From Marthasterias glacialis (taxonomy: Eukaryota; Echinodermata; Asteroidea; Forcipulatida; Asteriidae), in the NCBI GenBank assembly GCA_911728455.2, contig OU452234.1, positions 2,792,501 through 2,856,500 of the forward strand: DNA of 64,000 nt, given 5' to 3'. The translations under genes were made by a program, and so were the position numbers. Under the pieces are notes generated by a model. That model made no database searches. It was not told the DNA's origin and saw only the letters and a list, made by a program, of their open reading frames with translations. Shown piece by piece: positions 1 through 12,600 of the stretch. Every line of letters begins with the position of its first letter. Position 1 is the first letter of the stretch.

Positions 1-284
1 ACAATTTGTTACAAAGTTGTCAATTTCTGTGTGTCCCAAGAATAATATTGAGTTCACAATAAGTTAAATAACATTTTCGTTTTATATAGAATCCTAACTG
101 AAATGTTCCACCGCACACAACTTGCTATTTAGTATTTGTTAGACAAAATTTTTCCACGTGTATTTCAAACTTGCCGCCGAGTCAAAAAGTGAAGCCCGCA
201 TGTTTGCTTCATTTTGACTGTTTAAAACCTCCTTATTCACGATAAAGAGTTCCCCAGATAAGCTACATATAATTATAAACTCAC

Positions 285-478
285 CTTGCTGTATTTGCAG
301 CAATTTCGTCCGCTAAATTCTTGATAAAATGTGAAAAATTGAAGCGACAACGAGAAGTCTCCTTAGCGGTTAGCCATTTTTGTCTTCCAAGATGGCGGCG
401 CTTGCAACGTGTCACGCCACCAAGAAATTTGCATATCAAAGCCGCACCAAATATGGCAATGTTGACTCCAAAGCGCAC
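285..478 (-). CDS. Possible first exon of a further minus-strand gene
   Basis: An open frame of about 65 codons from an ATG at 478 ends at a strong donor AGCAAG|GTGAGT at 285, phase 2. The end, FNFSHFIKNLADEIAANTA, looks like real protein, but I do not recognise it. The opposite strand here carries CAAGATGGCGGC at about 388, a YY1-like site common in animal promoters, so the region may be a promoter and first exon. The remainder of the gene would lie off the left edge. Confidence 0.3.
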
Positions 479-980
479 TTTTTTGTGGGGAAAAACGGCT
501 CGTTAATTAGGGAGGGATGACTTAAAATATACTTGAAAAACATACGTATTGCATAAATATTGACTTTTCTGTTAAAACTTTAACAAATTTATGAAGGGAA
601 GGTTTGAACTGATTTTCAACAGTTTTAAGATTGCACTAGGGAAACAATTAGTTTTCAAATTTTCCACACCTTAAATGAACATCCCCAATTAGAAAATGGA
701 ACATACAAGCCCTTTTGGTCAAAATTCAAAACAAGGTTGGGAGAATTTGGACATACACAACATGGTAAACCAATCAACAAGATTCTTATTTCTCAATACC
801 TATACTTTAAAAAGAGCAAACTTAAGATACTCATGCAAATGTGGTAAGAGGTTGATAGGAAAGGCAGGGCTGCTTGGAGGGGGCGTAGTTGGGGAGGCGG
901 GCGGAGGGGGGGGGGTGGTGGCTTCAATAATTATAGGTGAAATATAGGGCATTTTAGTTACTCACAAACGACTAAAGCGC

Positions 981-1167
981 AGCAGCGTAGCCACAAGGGG
1001 GGGGGGGTGGGGGGGCCTGGGGGCACTTGCCCCCCCCTCTTTCCCCATAAATTCTCAGTGACCCCCTATGGAAACATTCTAGATACAATTAATTCATTAA
1101 AAAAACATAGACACTGGGCCCCCCTGTACCCCCCCCCCATTGAAAAAATCCTGGCTATGCCACTGCT
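981..1167. mobile_element. MITE-like element with AGCAGTGGCATAGCCAG ends
   Basis: Inverted ends AGCAGCGTAGCCA and TGGCTATGCCACTGCT flank long G and C runs. A second copy begins at 63912 and runs off the right edge. Confidence 0.7.
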
Positions 1168-1663
1168 AAAGCACATAACAACATTCCTACCAACAATATC
1201 CGATACATCACCACAAAATCTCTTCACTCACACAAAAGGGAAACATCTGAAAATTTGATTTGAAGAATAAATTTTATATCACTACCAGGAAGTACTTATA
1301 AAGCATTCACTTATTTTACATAAAGTATCATATAATAGCTTTAGTTTGACAATTTATAAACTGTCTAGAGAAATAAGAGAAATTAGAGAAATATCCAACA
1401 ATTAAAATTACCCTATGGATGGAAATAAAGCAGCCATATTTTTAAGTGGGTGAGAGGGATAGTGACAATTTGTCAATTTAAATTCCTATACCGGTGTACC
1501 TTTTCTTGATTCAAGGAAAGTACTACTTTAAGCAATTCTCCCAGCATTAATGATACAACTTATTTTGATACATAGGGTGTAAATATACCACTACATACAT
1601 TTTTTGCCAACATTATCAATGTTTTGTGTTATTTCAATTTTTTAAAGGGAATAATAATAATAA

Positions 1664-2003
1664 TAGTGGTTTCTTATATAGCTCAAATCCGTCACTCAGT
1701 GATGCTCATGGTGCTCCAACTCTGGTCACTGGGCCATTTATTTCATTCCTTAAACCATCTCAGCTCCCTTGGGAGTATGCAGACTGTGCTGTCAAGTATG
1801 TAGCGCACCAAGCTAACTCAATCATATGAACCATCTCTGGCCTCACAGGTACCCATTTACCCCCCGGTGAAGAGAAGCAATTATAGTTAAGTGTTTTGCT
1901 CAAGGACACAAGTGTCATGACTGGGATTCGAACCAACACCCTGATGACTTAGCCACCAGAACTTGAATCCGATGTGCTAAACCCCTTGGCCATGACACGC
2001 CAC
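1664..2003 (-). mobile_element. SINE family A with Leu-tRNA-like head
   Basis: Read on the minus strand, the head has ATGGCCAAGGGGTTTAGCAC (A box), ATTCAAGTTCTGG (a CAA anticodon arm as in tRNA-Leu) and GGTTCGAATCCC (B box). The body carries CCTTGAGCAAAACACTTAAC and GGTAAATGGGTACCTGTGAG. Related copies follow below. Confidence 0.78.
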
Positions 2004-3640
2004 ACGACACGCTAACACGAAGTTACTGGAGAGCAACAGTATTATGTTTACAGCAGAGGTGCAAAATTATAAATATTTCAAACAATAAATATTTTGTCTT
2101 GTTTCAATAAGTTCGTTTAAATGAATACTTTGGACAGTTATGGAATGTACAACTACAATACAAGAAATATTAATTACAATCTATACAGACACTCTTTAGG
2201 AATCCACTCAACTTTACATTTGAAGGCAAATGGCAAAATAATTGGTTAAAAAAAATATTTTAAGAAGATTTTTTCAATTAAATTCAAGTAAATCAAACAT
2301 ATATACAGCTATGTTCATATACACAAATGTATTATTAATAAGAAGTGAACATTTAAAGGACAATCAAGGGATTATTGTTCAGACGTTGGAGTAGCAGCAG
2401 ATATGACTTTCCAAAAATACTGAACACTTTCAAAATTTCTAGCATTCATTTCAACTTTGCAATCTAATTCAGAAACCGAAACCATTTAAGTACGATGAGA
2501 AAGTACTGCTTTGAACAAGCCTTACAAGCCTTACTGGACCATTATCATAGACCTATAATCATAGACTGGTTGGTTTTCTTCCATTGAAATCAATGTAAGG
2601 TAAGAGTTAAAGCTTTCCCTGGTGCAAGTACAATATAAGTTATCACACAAGAGTGAGTGGAAAACAGCGCTTCTGCAACCCATATCCAACTGCAGATGCA
2701 TGTTATCCACATTGTTGTCACCCGTAAGCTAAGGCTGTATTCGAATTGGTGGCTGCGGCTATGGCTATGACTGTTGCTAAGGGTGTTGCTAGAACGACGT
2801 GCTATACTTCAGTGCATAATGACGCGGCGATCCAGCCTTAGCCGTAGCTGTAGTCGCCAACATGGACAAGGCCTAATTTCTTAAGTTAATATATCCAAAT
2901 TTAAACTGGAAAGGAAAAATACAAATGGATGCAGAGCTTTACTAGGTGTCTTTAAAATAGTTTTATACTTTTTATAATACATCAACTACACTCACTATTC
3001 CAATTTTTAACAACTTTTCGAGCAATGTACAAAAAAAAGGGCACAATAGAAGGCACTATTCACTATTGCTTAATAAATAAGAAAACTCGAGCAAGAAAAG
3101 ATGTCATCAGGTCAAAACAATTGATACTCACGGCACATTAACTGAATACTGTTACACCTTGTATAGACACATGGGCTGCAATTCTACCATGCTGGCTAAT
3201 TCAGACTATTTCACAAAGTTTTTTAGATGAGTGAATATTGAGATAAAATAGTTCAACTTCGAAACAAACGGCAATGTAAATTTATGCGTTACCAAAACAA
3301 ACTAATGTCAGGTACCATTTAAAGCTGTTCCATTTTGAGTTTTAAACAGTGAAAAGCAATCAATTTCAAAACTAATAAGTGCAGATTTGGGGCATAATAG
3401 TTACAGTAATGTTATTTTATTTTATTTTATTTTATGGGTGGCACCAGGAGGGTCTTCTTTTATAAACACGGCACACAAGATACAAAAATCTTTGAGGCTG
3501 GGCAGAAATTTGATTCCTCCCCCCAAGGTATTAAAAATAACATCATATTCACTGAAAGAAGTGATGTCAGATACTGGTCTTGCAGCTTCCCTAACACAGA
3601 GCTTGGTCAAACCCAAGTTGGTCAAATTTTAATTGATTAA
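2004..3640. other. AT-rich sequence without a recognised gene
   Basis: Contains a half copy of the 24690 MITE (2638-2720) and an inverted-repeat element with ATTGGTGGCTGCGGCTATGG near 2735-2875, also seen near 9590-9730 and 38880-39000. The CSPP1 3' end might extend here, but no polyadenylation signal could be tied to it. Confidence 0.4.
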
Positions 3641-3649
3641 CAATACCTC

Positions 3650-3837
3650 TTGTTGACCCATTTCACCTGACATCATCACAATTATCTTGGTTGCACCATT
3701 TTGGAAGTCAATGTGTGTTGTACAATGTAGAGCCCATTTTAGGTGACGTGGCGTTTACACATAAACCTATTGACTTCCAAAATGGTGAGCGTGGCACAGT
3801 TGCTGCATGTGACATGCGTGCAAGGGGTCAATATTGT
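3650..3837. mobile_element. MITE-like element, copy in plus sense
   Basis: TTGACCCATTTCACCTGACA at one end, GGGGTCAA at the other; inner CCATTTTGGAAGTCAATG is mirrored by TATTGACTTCCAAAATGG. An inverted copy is at 25845-26025 and a diverged one at 51125-51350. Confidence 0.7.
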
Positions 3838-4158
3838 ATGTTATAACACCTCTTCCTTTGATTCTATCTGTTGATTGGCCGAACGTGCGTCACGTGGTGT
3901 TGTGTATTTTTACTATCACACTGCACACCGACCAAAAGAACTATCAAATGGTACTATCCAACGACAACCTCGAACCCGGTGAAACGATCAAATAATACGT
4001 GCATTTGAAATACGATATGAGAACAAATGCAGTGTGGTACCCCACTTTCTTTTTGTCAAAATTTCCTGTCAGATTTTATACAGTTGTTTGAAGACTGATA
4101 TACGCACAGTTGTTTGACGAATATTACCACAAAATGGATGAAATTGAGGTGTTATAAA

Positions 4159-4322
4159 ACAAATATTGACTGCTTTATCTCGTGGCGTAGTAAAACTAGT
4201 CACTCTCGGTGATCCCCGGAGCCGCCTATCTTCCCTCGGCTCCGCCTCGGGAAGATAGGCTGCTCCTGGGATCACCTCGAGTGACTAGTTTTACTACGCC
4301 ACTCGAAGCAGTCAATATTTGT
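4159..4322. repeat. Foldback hairpin with about 80-base arms
   Basis: ACAAATATTGACTGCT and AGCAGTCAATATTTGT bound arms containing AGTAAAACTAGTCACTC, with GAAGATAGGC near the centre. The GC-rich core encodes nothing. Confidence 0.82.
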
Positions 4323-6358
4323 ATATTATCAGACGTTTCACTTGTTGTTGCCCAAAAGGGGAAACTGCCCAGCACACAAACTTAGAGAAGCGTTTTCCAC
4401 TTTCCTATATAAAAGTGGGGGGAACCTGCTGAGAAGTTGAATGGTTGACATAATGGACAGCAAGCAAGTGATGAGATAGCAAAATTCATGGACAGGCGGT
4501 CAATATAAAAAGTCTATGTAAAACGCATGCTTAAAACTATAAGGGCCTAATCACACTGGGTAATTTTTGAAGGCAATTTGGAGGCAGTCACCGGAACTGT
4601 ATGCAAACTGATCACTTCAGTAAAACAAGAGGCCACTTTCCTAACATTGTCTTGGTATCCTCAAGAAAACTATAGGAGCATTGTGTGAAGTGTCTGTCTT
4701 CTTGGAGATTGCTTGGAACTGGTTGCCTGTAAATCACCTCACGTGACATTGCCCTAACGATACTCGAAAACACCTGAGACCACATAATGACTTCTTTAAT
4801 CAATGGTGCTTGGCTGCAGCCACAGACTCAGATCTTCGCTCTTGCCAGATTTTGGTCTGTTGACAGAAAAACATGAACACAGATTTAGAAAAAGGGGTTT
4901 CAAAAACCTGATCATAAAGTTAAAACTTTCCCGTCTCTCAAGTCGGTTCAATAAAAATCTGCAAAACTGTAATCTAAATAGAAACTTACAAGTGCTGTCA
5001 GAGATGATTTAAGAAAAATATCCAAAACTTGATGCTTTACTTTATAACTATTGAAATATTTGTGAGGGTAGAAGTGTGGATACATGTACAACCAAAAGCA
5101 TTTTTTTAGGTGATGTGTCAAGTCAAATTGTGAAATTTCTAATTTGGAATCTAGTATCTTGTCTTGATTATCTATTTGGGTAAATTTTGGATTAGATACA
5201 AAAGACAATATGTGCAACACTCTGTTAGGTAGGCTTGTCATACTTTGTGATTGGTTGGAGACATCAAGTTAGGGTTTTAATAAATCTAAAAGCTTTACTT
5301 GGTGAGAACAAGTAGTCAGAGAAATATTGCAGTTCAAAATGTTGTGATTGTGAGAACCTTTTGTTTACAAGTAATAAGTGGGACCGCTTTTACAGATAAA
5401 AACAGATATTAGACTTTGGGTGTTCCTTTGTAGTTGAATAAGTTTTATAACTATATACAAGTGTTCAACTAAAAACACTCCTAAGCTATGACTGCAAAAA
5501 CATTGAATCTATTTCACTGAATCTATTTTAATCATGCCTCCAGATATATGGTCTTCTAGATAGTTTCCTTCTTCCTAATATGCAAAGAACGAGAACAACA
5601 ATCCGTACACGTGACTACATTTTTTGTTCTACTCTCTTCAAGAAGTGTGTTAATCAAAATGCATTCTAATCCATTGTATTTCACAGCAAACGAATGTGAA
5701 TTCCATACATTACCTGCCAGTTTACCAAATGACATAGCTATGATCTTGAAAAGCAAGCGTGCAGGTGAAAATGAAAGAAGCATGATGTTTTATACAAGAT
5801 TCAAACAGAATGCAAGGTAAAAATAAATGAAAGTAAAAGAAGGGTGCATGGAAGCCAATTTGCCAGCTGGCATCCTTTTTGGGGTGTCGGGAAGCTAGTT
5901 TGCCAACTCGTGGAGACAACCAAATTCATCTCCACTATTTTGAGAAATACTCATAGCGTGCCCAGCATGCAACCCTACTGTATTCAATATTGTCACATGC
6001 AACCTTTTTTTACAAATTAGTGCACTCTAACCAGTAGGCGCCGGATGCCGTGTATCAACGCAAGCATTTTCTGAACCAGCAAATATGTGACGTTAAAATA
6101 CGCCATTGTGTAAAATCAGAATGCCGGAACAAAGGTTGCCTGGACATTCCACTGCTGAGCAAGCACAGAGCACGCACATGCCATCTAATGCTCTGCTTTA
6201 CCCACACAAAGAGAAAACATGGTCTCAAATATTTCGCTACAACTACACCCCTTGGCATTACACCCCTCCTCCACCCCTGAGCAGTACAATCTCTGGTCAC
6301 TACACCCCTGGTAGAAGGGAGCAGACAGAATTCCCCTAAAGAAGCACCAAATCATTAC

Positions 6359-6506
6359 CTTTCAGGGTGTCTGAAGGAAAGAGTCTCAAGGAAGGAGTAG
6401 GGGCTAAGAATAGTGCAGAAAATATTTCTTAGGGTAAACAAGTTTGCATAACAAGACCCGTTGGTCTTTTAAAACACTGTTCCACATGCAAGCTAGTCAT
6501 GCTTTT
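6359..6506 (-). CDS. CSPP1: CSPP1 terminal exon region, unresolved
   Basis: Two readings compete. The strong acceptor GATCTCTTTTAG at 6506 gives only RKA and a stop at 6497. A weaker acceptor CTTCCTTGAG at 6384 gives LFPSDTLK to a good donor AAAG|GTAATG at 6359; this resembles vertebrate RPGTSETLKRFM, but needs a further exon that I could not find. Confidence 0.4.
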
Positions 6507-6571
6507 CTAAAAGAGATCAAAATAAGAAATAAAGGTAGGAAAGCAGAGGGGGGGGTGGGGGGTATTTTTAC

Positions 6572-6641
6572 CTGTCGTGTGATGACCTCAACATGAACCG
6601 TGTTAATACATCATCAGCGTCAACCAGAGAGTCAACATCAG
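6572..6641 (-). CDS. CSPP1: CSPP1 exon 57
   Basis: Acceptor TTTCCAG, donor GACAG|GTAAAA, phase 1 to 2. [20 protein letters not shown] corresponds to vertebrate DESSLVDPDDIMKHI. Confidence 0.86.
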
Positions 6642-9600
6642 CTGGAAAGGTAAACACACGGATAAATAGTCACTTGAAATTTTACAGGAAACGTCTCCAA
6701 GGTTATATACCAGCTTTTTATCCCTTCCTTCAAAGGTAAGAATTGTTAACCTGTATGATTAGCAACCTGCCAAAATTATTAACTCTTTCACTACAGAATA
6801 TAATGTACAGCTGTGACAGAACTGTTTAATATTTTGTTTATTTTGAGCTGCTGGCAGCGGCTTTTTGGAGTATGAAGTAATTCACCAAGCCGCTGTGAGC
6901 GTTGTGCCGTAGTGAAAGAGTTGATGGTATCACATTTTGACACAAGAAGAGTCTGTCTCAAAACCTTTGAGAAAGACACTGCTAGGGATGAAACTAGAGG
7001 CCACCAACAACTGTTGCATTCTAATTTTAACTGTTGCATTGTCAATTTGGTTGGTAAGCAGTTTGCAACAGCTAATTCCATTCTTTATATTCCTCCTAAG
7101 GAGTTGAGATGGTTTCAGGAATACTTAAGGCCCCCTGACGGGTGGTAATAGTGTTTGGCTCTTGATTCAAAAGCACCCAATAAACACAACTTATTGTTAA
7201 TACACTCAAAGCCCAGCAGATATGGTATCCCACTACCCTCTGAGTTCCAGATAACCCCAGACACTGACACATCCATTAATAGCACCAGCAACATATGCTT
7301 CTTGCAAAGAACCACACATGAGAGACAGGAGACTTTCCACATAATGGAAAATGCTTGAAACCCAAACTTGGCAATTATTCTGGAACTATTTATGAATCAA
7401 TTACTCAGGCATTTATACAGCGCCACCATTCTAGTCATTCTGGGCCCTTAGCAAAATGAAGTAAATCAAAGACAAAAGAGTGCACAGAATTTCTTAAAGA
7501 GAAGACAAGATGAACAGACTAATTGTAAGCAGATATGAAAAGATGCGTCTTAAGCTGGCTTTTGAAGATCATTATAAGTTTACTGAACATGAATCCTGTT
7601 TCTACCCACCTTCAATGTTTGTTAAGGCCTTGTTTCTCTCCTTATTTTTCTTAGCCAACAAATCGATGGTGTCGTTATCAAAACTCATCGTTGAACCTAA
7701 TGGATCCTTGGGCTACAGGAAGGAAAAAATGACAGATATGGGATTAATGCAACCTTTAATAAATATGTCAACAATGGTAGCTGTATAGACTGATCAATTA
7801 AGCCCCGCCTACTAACCTATTGACCAATCACAGCCTTGACATTGCCACTGAGAGTCTGACAAAAGTCCGACATGTTAAAATCTCATTAGAAAAGTAAACA
7901 AACCGCCGCCATTGTTCTGACACAACAGCACACACAACTGCACTTACTTTTGTTTTGTTTAATTTTTTCGTATTTCTGTTGGTGCAAATCCCACAGCAGT
8001 GGTCCCTGTGCAGTCGTGTAAAAGTGGTTTAACAGTGTTCCTGTCTGCATTGTTCTTTGGACTCAAGGCACTGATCAAAAGGCCACGAAACTGAATGATT
8101 AATCCATACCGTTCACAAAAACCATGTACGTGTGTGTGTTGGATACATGTGTGTGGCCACAACCGAACCATTGCTGCGATCGTGGCAAGAAAGTCATGCC
8201 ATGTAATGTTGCTAGGCAGTCGCTAAGGTAGGCAGGGCTTAATGGATTGGTCTTTTGGTAGGGTTGCTGCTCTTATTGGGCTTAATACGATTGCTCTGAT
8301 CAAAAGAAAGCAATGGTGATTTCTAGGGACTCCAAATGCCATTTCCTTGACTTGGCCAGTAATTATTAAGAGGGACAGATTTCTCTGGAGGATTGGTACT
8401 GGTATGAACTTTATAACCAGTAAAATTTCAGATTGAAACTACTCCACTGCTTCCTTGATAATTATCAATCCAGCACTTTATCTTAAGTCTACCAGGTGTG
8501 TTATACTAATAATAATAACTTGGGAGGAGAATCATTTCATCCTCTCTTGCAGCTGAGAAGCTGAATTGCGAAGAACGCGGCTACAATGTGGTCGAGCCGA
8601 AGGCATGTAAAGTGCCTTTTAGAAGCCATTCACATTGACCCATACATGACCACGGAGCACAGCCCATAGAGTTATATATAATAACTAGAGGACGTACAAT
8701 CCATGCGACACTGCCCAACAAGGAACATTTTTTACCATTGAGAAAATTGCGCTGACCATTCATTTACACTGGTCACTCATCAGTTTACATAGCAACCATT
8801 TTCTAAGGGGACATTTTCTAAGGGGACATTGACCCATAGGGATTTTCGCCCATGGTGGTTCAGCGGAGTTCCATGCGTGACATCGCGAGTGCTCCCTCTA
8901 GTTCTTATACATAACTCTATGGCACAGCCAGAAATCAGAAGTATTTCCGGAGGGAGGAGGACTGGAGGGCCCAGACTCACACATGGCCCTAGCCGGGAAT
9001 CACACTAGGGCCACAGTGGTGAGAGGCCAGCGCTTTACGCACTAGCCACCTATGCTACCAATGTTTTTCACATTGGACACAACGCTTACCTTGCTTCTGT
9101 TTGCTAATGATGTAGAGGGCTCTCCGTAGTCTTTACGAGGGGAAGGGGGCCTCTTCCGACGAGGGGGTGTGCTGGGGATGTCTGCAACACCATTATTGAT
9201 CCCTATGAAGGCACTTTCAGATTCCAAGGCAAGGAGTGGTGAATCGCTCTGTGGGAAAAATACAGAATCGGAAGGTGAACCCTCCTGTATAACCTGCCAT
9301 TCTCCTTATGAGGTAAAACCAGATTTACATCCCATTCACAGATTATGTGAGCTACTTGAAACTATGCATGGTGGCATTAGATAATAAGCTTTCTCTTTTT
9401 ATTATTACTGATTCTGTTGTCACATATTTTTTCACCCCTTCTCTGCGAGATTTACTAATTACAAAATTGATAAAAAACTTCATCAACGTATTGTTCACAT
9501 GCATGCTTTTTTTTTCTTCTTTTCCACACTTTTTCTTCAAAAGCAGTGGTTGAAGATGCTGTTTTGAAGAACCAAAAGCTGCGTTTGAATCAAGCGACTT

Positions 9601-12600
9601 CGGCTATGGCAAATGCCGTTGGCTGCAGCGACAACATTGATGAATAGGACTTTTCCGGCATTCCGACCATAGCCACTACCGAAGCCATCAATTCGGAGGC
9701 GGCCTTTGGTCTGTGCCGTACAAGGAATTGACTTGCACACCTTGCATGGATCCCTGACTTCTATCCTGACTTACCCTGCCTAGATCTCTTGGGTTCATAC
9801 TTGGCATCTGATCGACAATGGGTCTTTTGTTATTTCCTGGGAAAACAAGTTGGTTGAAAAGACTTAAGTTGTTATCTCTGGCAAACAATAAAGATTTAAA
9901 GATGGCATTCAGTCAATGATGGGCAAGGTAAATCAATCTTATTCTACTGACAACATTGGCACACCACATACCTGTAATTTGAATGAGCAAATTGTCTTTA
10001 AATCTGTTTCCAAAAGCTGAAGATTTTGTCAAATAGTGAGTGGACTAACCGAGAGAGTTTTCAGATTACAAAACGTCCATTTATTTGTCCAGTAATTCAA
10101 CAAAATCATACCATGCCTTTTGCAAGGAGACCAATTTGATAGGAAATCATTTGAAATAAGATAAATCTGCTTTTCTGAAGGACTTATTTTTCGGACTCAT
10201 TTACCTCTTCGGAGATTCTCCAGTTTCTCTTGTTGATGTCTTAGAAGCGCCCTCTGTTGAGCTTCTAGAGTGAGGTCCGAGTTAGGGTTGTTTGGGAATT
10301 GCTCTCGTAACCTCTGCCTTGAGTTTGATTCTGTAAAGTTTAAGAAGAGAAATTGAATTTGAGACTCCATCAAGATTTAATTTTAGGCTATAAATTAAAA
10401 TAAATACAACCAGATTTATAAAAGCTGGGGGGTGGAGGGGAAATGTTTGTGTTGAGTTGCCTACCTCTGTTTTTGAGAGAAGAGAAGTCAGCAGCAGCAG
10501 TGTGGTGGGTAAGTGGTTCCCTCCTCACGGCTACCGGTGCCTTGTGACGAGCTACCTCAAAGACGTCCACCTGAGGGCTGGCTCGTCTGGAGCTGGCCTT
10601 AGGCTGTGATTGGGCGTAAGGATCGTGCTGTAAAACAAAAACACAGTATGGTATTATTCAACATCCAAAATGTTGGCCTCTGATTATGGTGGTATTCCTA
10701 ATCCCATGTAAAAAACAAAAACTTTACTAGTGCAGTCCTACAGAATCAAACAAAAATATGAGTTGGATTTTGAAGGGTTGGGGATCGTTGGGGTCAAGAT
10801 AGCCGTTCAAAAACACACAGGCAGTGAGAAAAAAAAATGTTTCAGTTAATGACATAAGCCTTTGTGAGATACAATGACACTATTAGGTTTGGGTAAATTT
10901 GTCTGCATACACCCAAACCAAACATTGCACTTCTATAATGTCCACAATATCTCAAAAATGGCTAATGGGATTTATATTTTCTGAAATGGTGTGCAATCAG
11001 AGACGACTATTTAGAAGACTAAACATCTGCCAGACAACAGAATGACTGTGGTGTTTCTACCTGTTTATTTTGGTCCAGCTGGCTTTGAATGCGGCGTTGC
11101 TCGCTGTGCAGTTGGCGACGCATCGCAGACAGAGCTGTCATGACGTCTCGAGGGTCACGTCCTGGACCATCATTGCCTTCTTGAACCTTAGCAGCTTCTT
11201 CTTGCTCCTAAGATGACAAAATATATCAGACTCCATTAACTCTAACGAGAATGCGAGAAGACAACCCTGTATTTGTGAATCACCATCTCAGAGCTAGTCT
11301 TAAGTAAATTAGTGATAAGAAAAAAGTGGGATTTTAAAACTTTGCGTGAGGAATGTATCTTCTTGGGACGGTATGGGGGGAGGGGGTGGAGCTGGGGAGA
11401 GGTTAGGCACTGTGGTAGCATCTTGTAAGAGTTATAATGACTGTGTAGAGAACAATATATTGGTTAGCATGTTCTGCATATCTAAGTTGGGCTTTCTCCT
11501 GGATATGATGAGAGTATGCATGTCAATTTGATGAGGCATTTCCCCCATTTCCTCATAACAGACACTCTGTTAAAAAGCCTATTAAAGTTGATATCACACA
11601 CTCATGTCAATGTCAATTTAAATTTATAGTTAGTTGTTTTTCATTTTAAAGATTTGATACCACACAGTCAAACCCACTATGGTGGGCAAATTGAGAATGA
11701 GATGCTGATAGATAGTGTGTTTGGATGTTTCTACTCACGCTACAAACACTCTACAGTGGTAATTTCAAGAACTCTTGTAAGTACTAAGATTAATGCAAGC
11801 CAAATCAAAAATACAACTGTTAGTAAATAAATTCAAAACTGGGTTATCTGAACCGATGGACAAAATTTCATTGTATACCTGACGAAGTAAATGATCCTCT
11901 GCTATTTCCACAGCTTTCTTATACATATCAGACTATGTGCAAGTGTAGAAGTAAGGGAAAAATAAAATAACATAATACTGGATTTTTCTAAGATCAAAGA
12001 AAACAAATGCTGCAATTTTCGATACCAAAGAGAAATGCCCACGGAAAAATTAAACTTGTCAGAGATCCGCTTAAGCTGAGAAGGTTTAATTAAGTGGACA
12101 ATCTTCTTGAAATCATACTCTTAATTATCTGCTGTTTGGTCATTTTAAAATGACTTTACGAATTAAGTAATTACCTGCCAGTTCAATTTAGTGGGTGCAG
12201 GCTATAACAGAAAAACATGAAAAACCCATTGAATCGATATTACAAAAATCAAAAGAAACCAAGCAAACATAAAAAGACTTCAATCTTTTAAACTTGTGAA
12301 TAATTCTGTGGGGATGATGGCCTCTAAATTCATACAGAGATAAAAAGCTGGCTGATCTTTAGGCCTACTAACTAAAACCAAAAACAGTGAAATAAAAAGT
12401 CAACAAACATTTTTGCCAGATGGAAACTTTACAGAGATTCTTGAGACTAAAGTTCCTCAAAGGGGAGGTAGTGTATGCAACCCCATACATGAGACATAAA
12501 TTACGCTATGACCTTACTTCTTTGGAGACATCAATGAGGAAGTCCGTGAAGGAATCCTCAGGCACGTTCTCCTTTTGTCAGCATGAATAGAAAATTAGTC

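Noticed and set aside
5556..5783. Minus-strand frame near 5.6 kb with a good donor CAG|GTAATG, considered as the CSPP1 end
   Set aside because: Entry in the required phase is closed by stops and there is no resemblance to the CSPP1 C-terminus.
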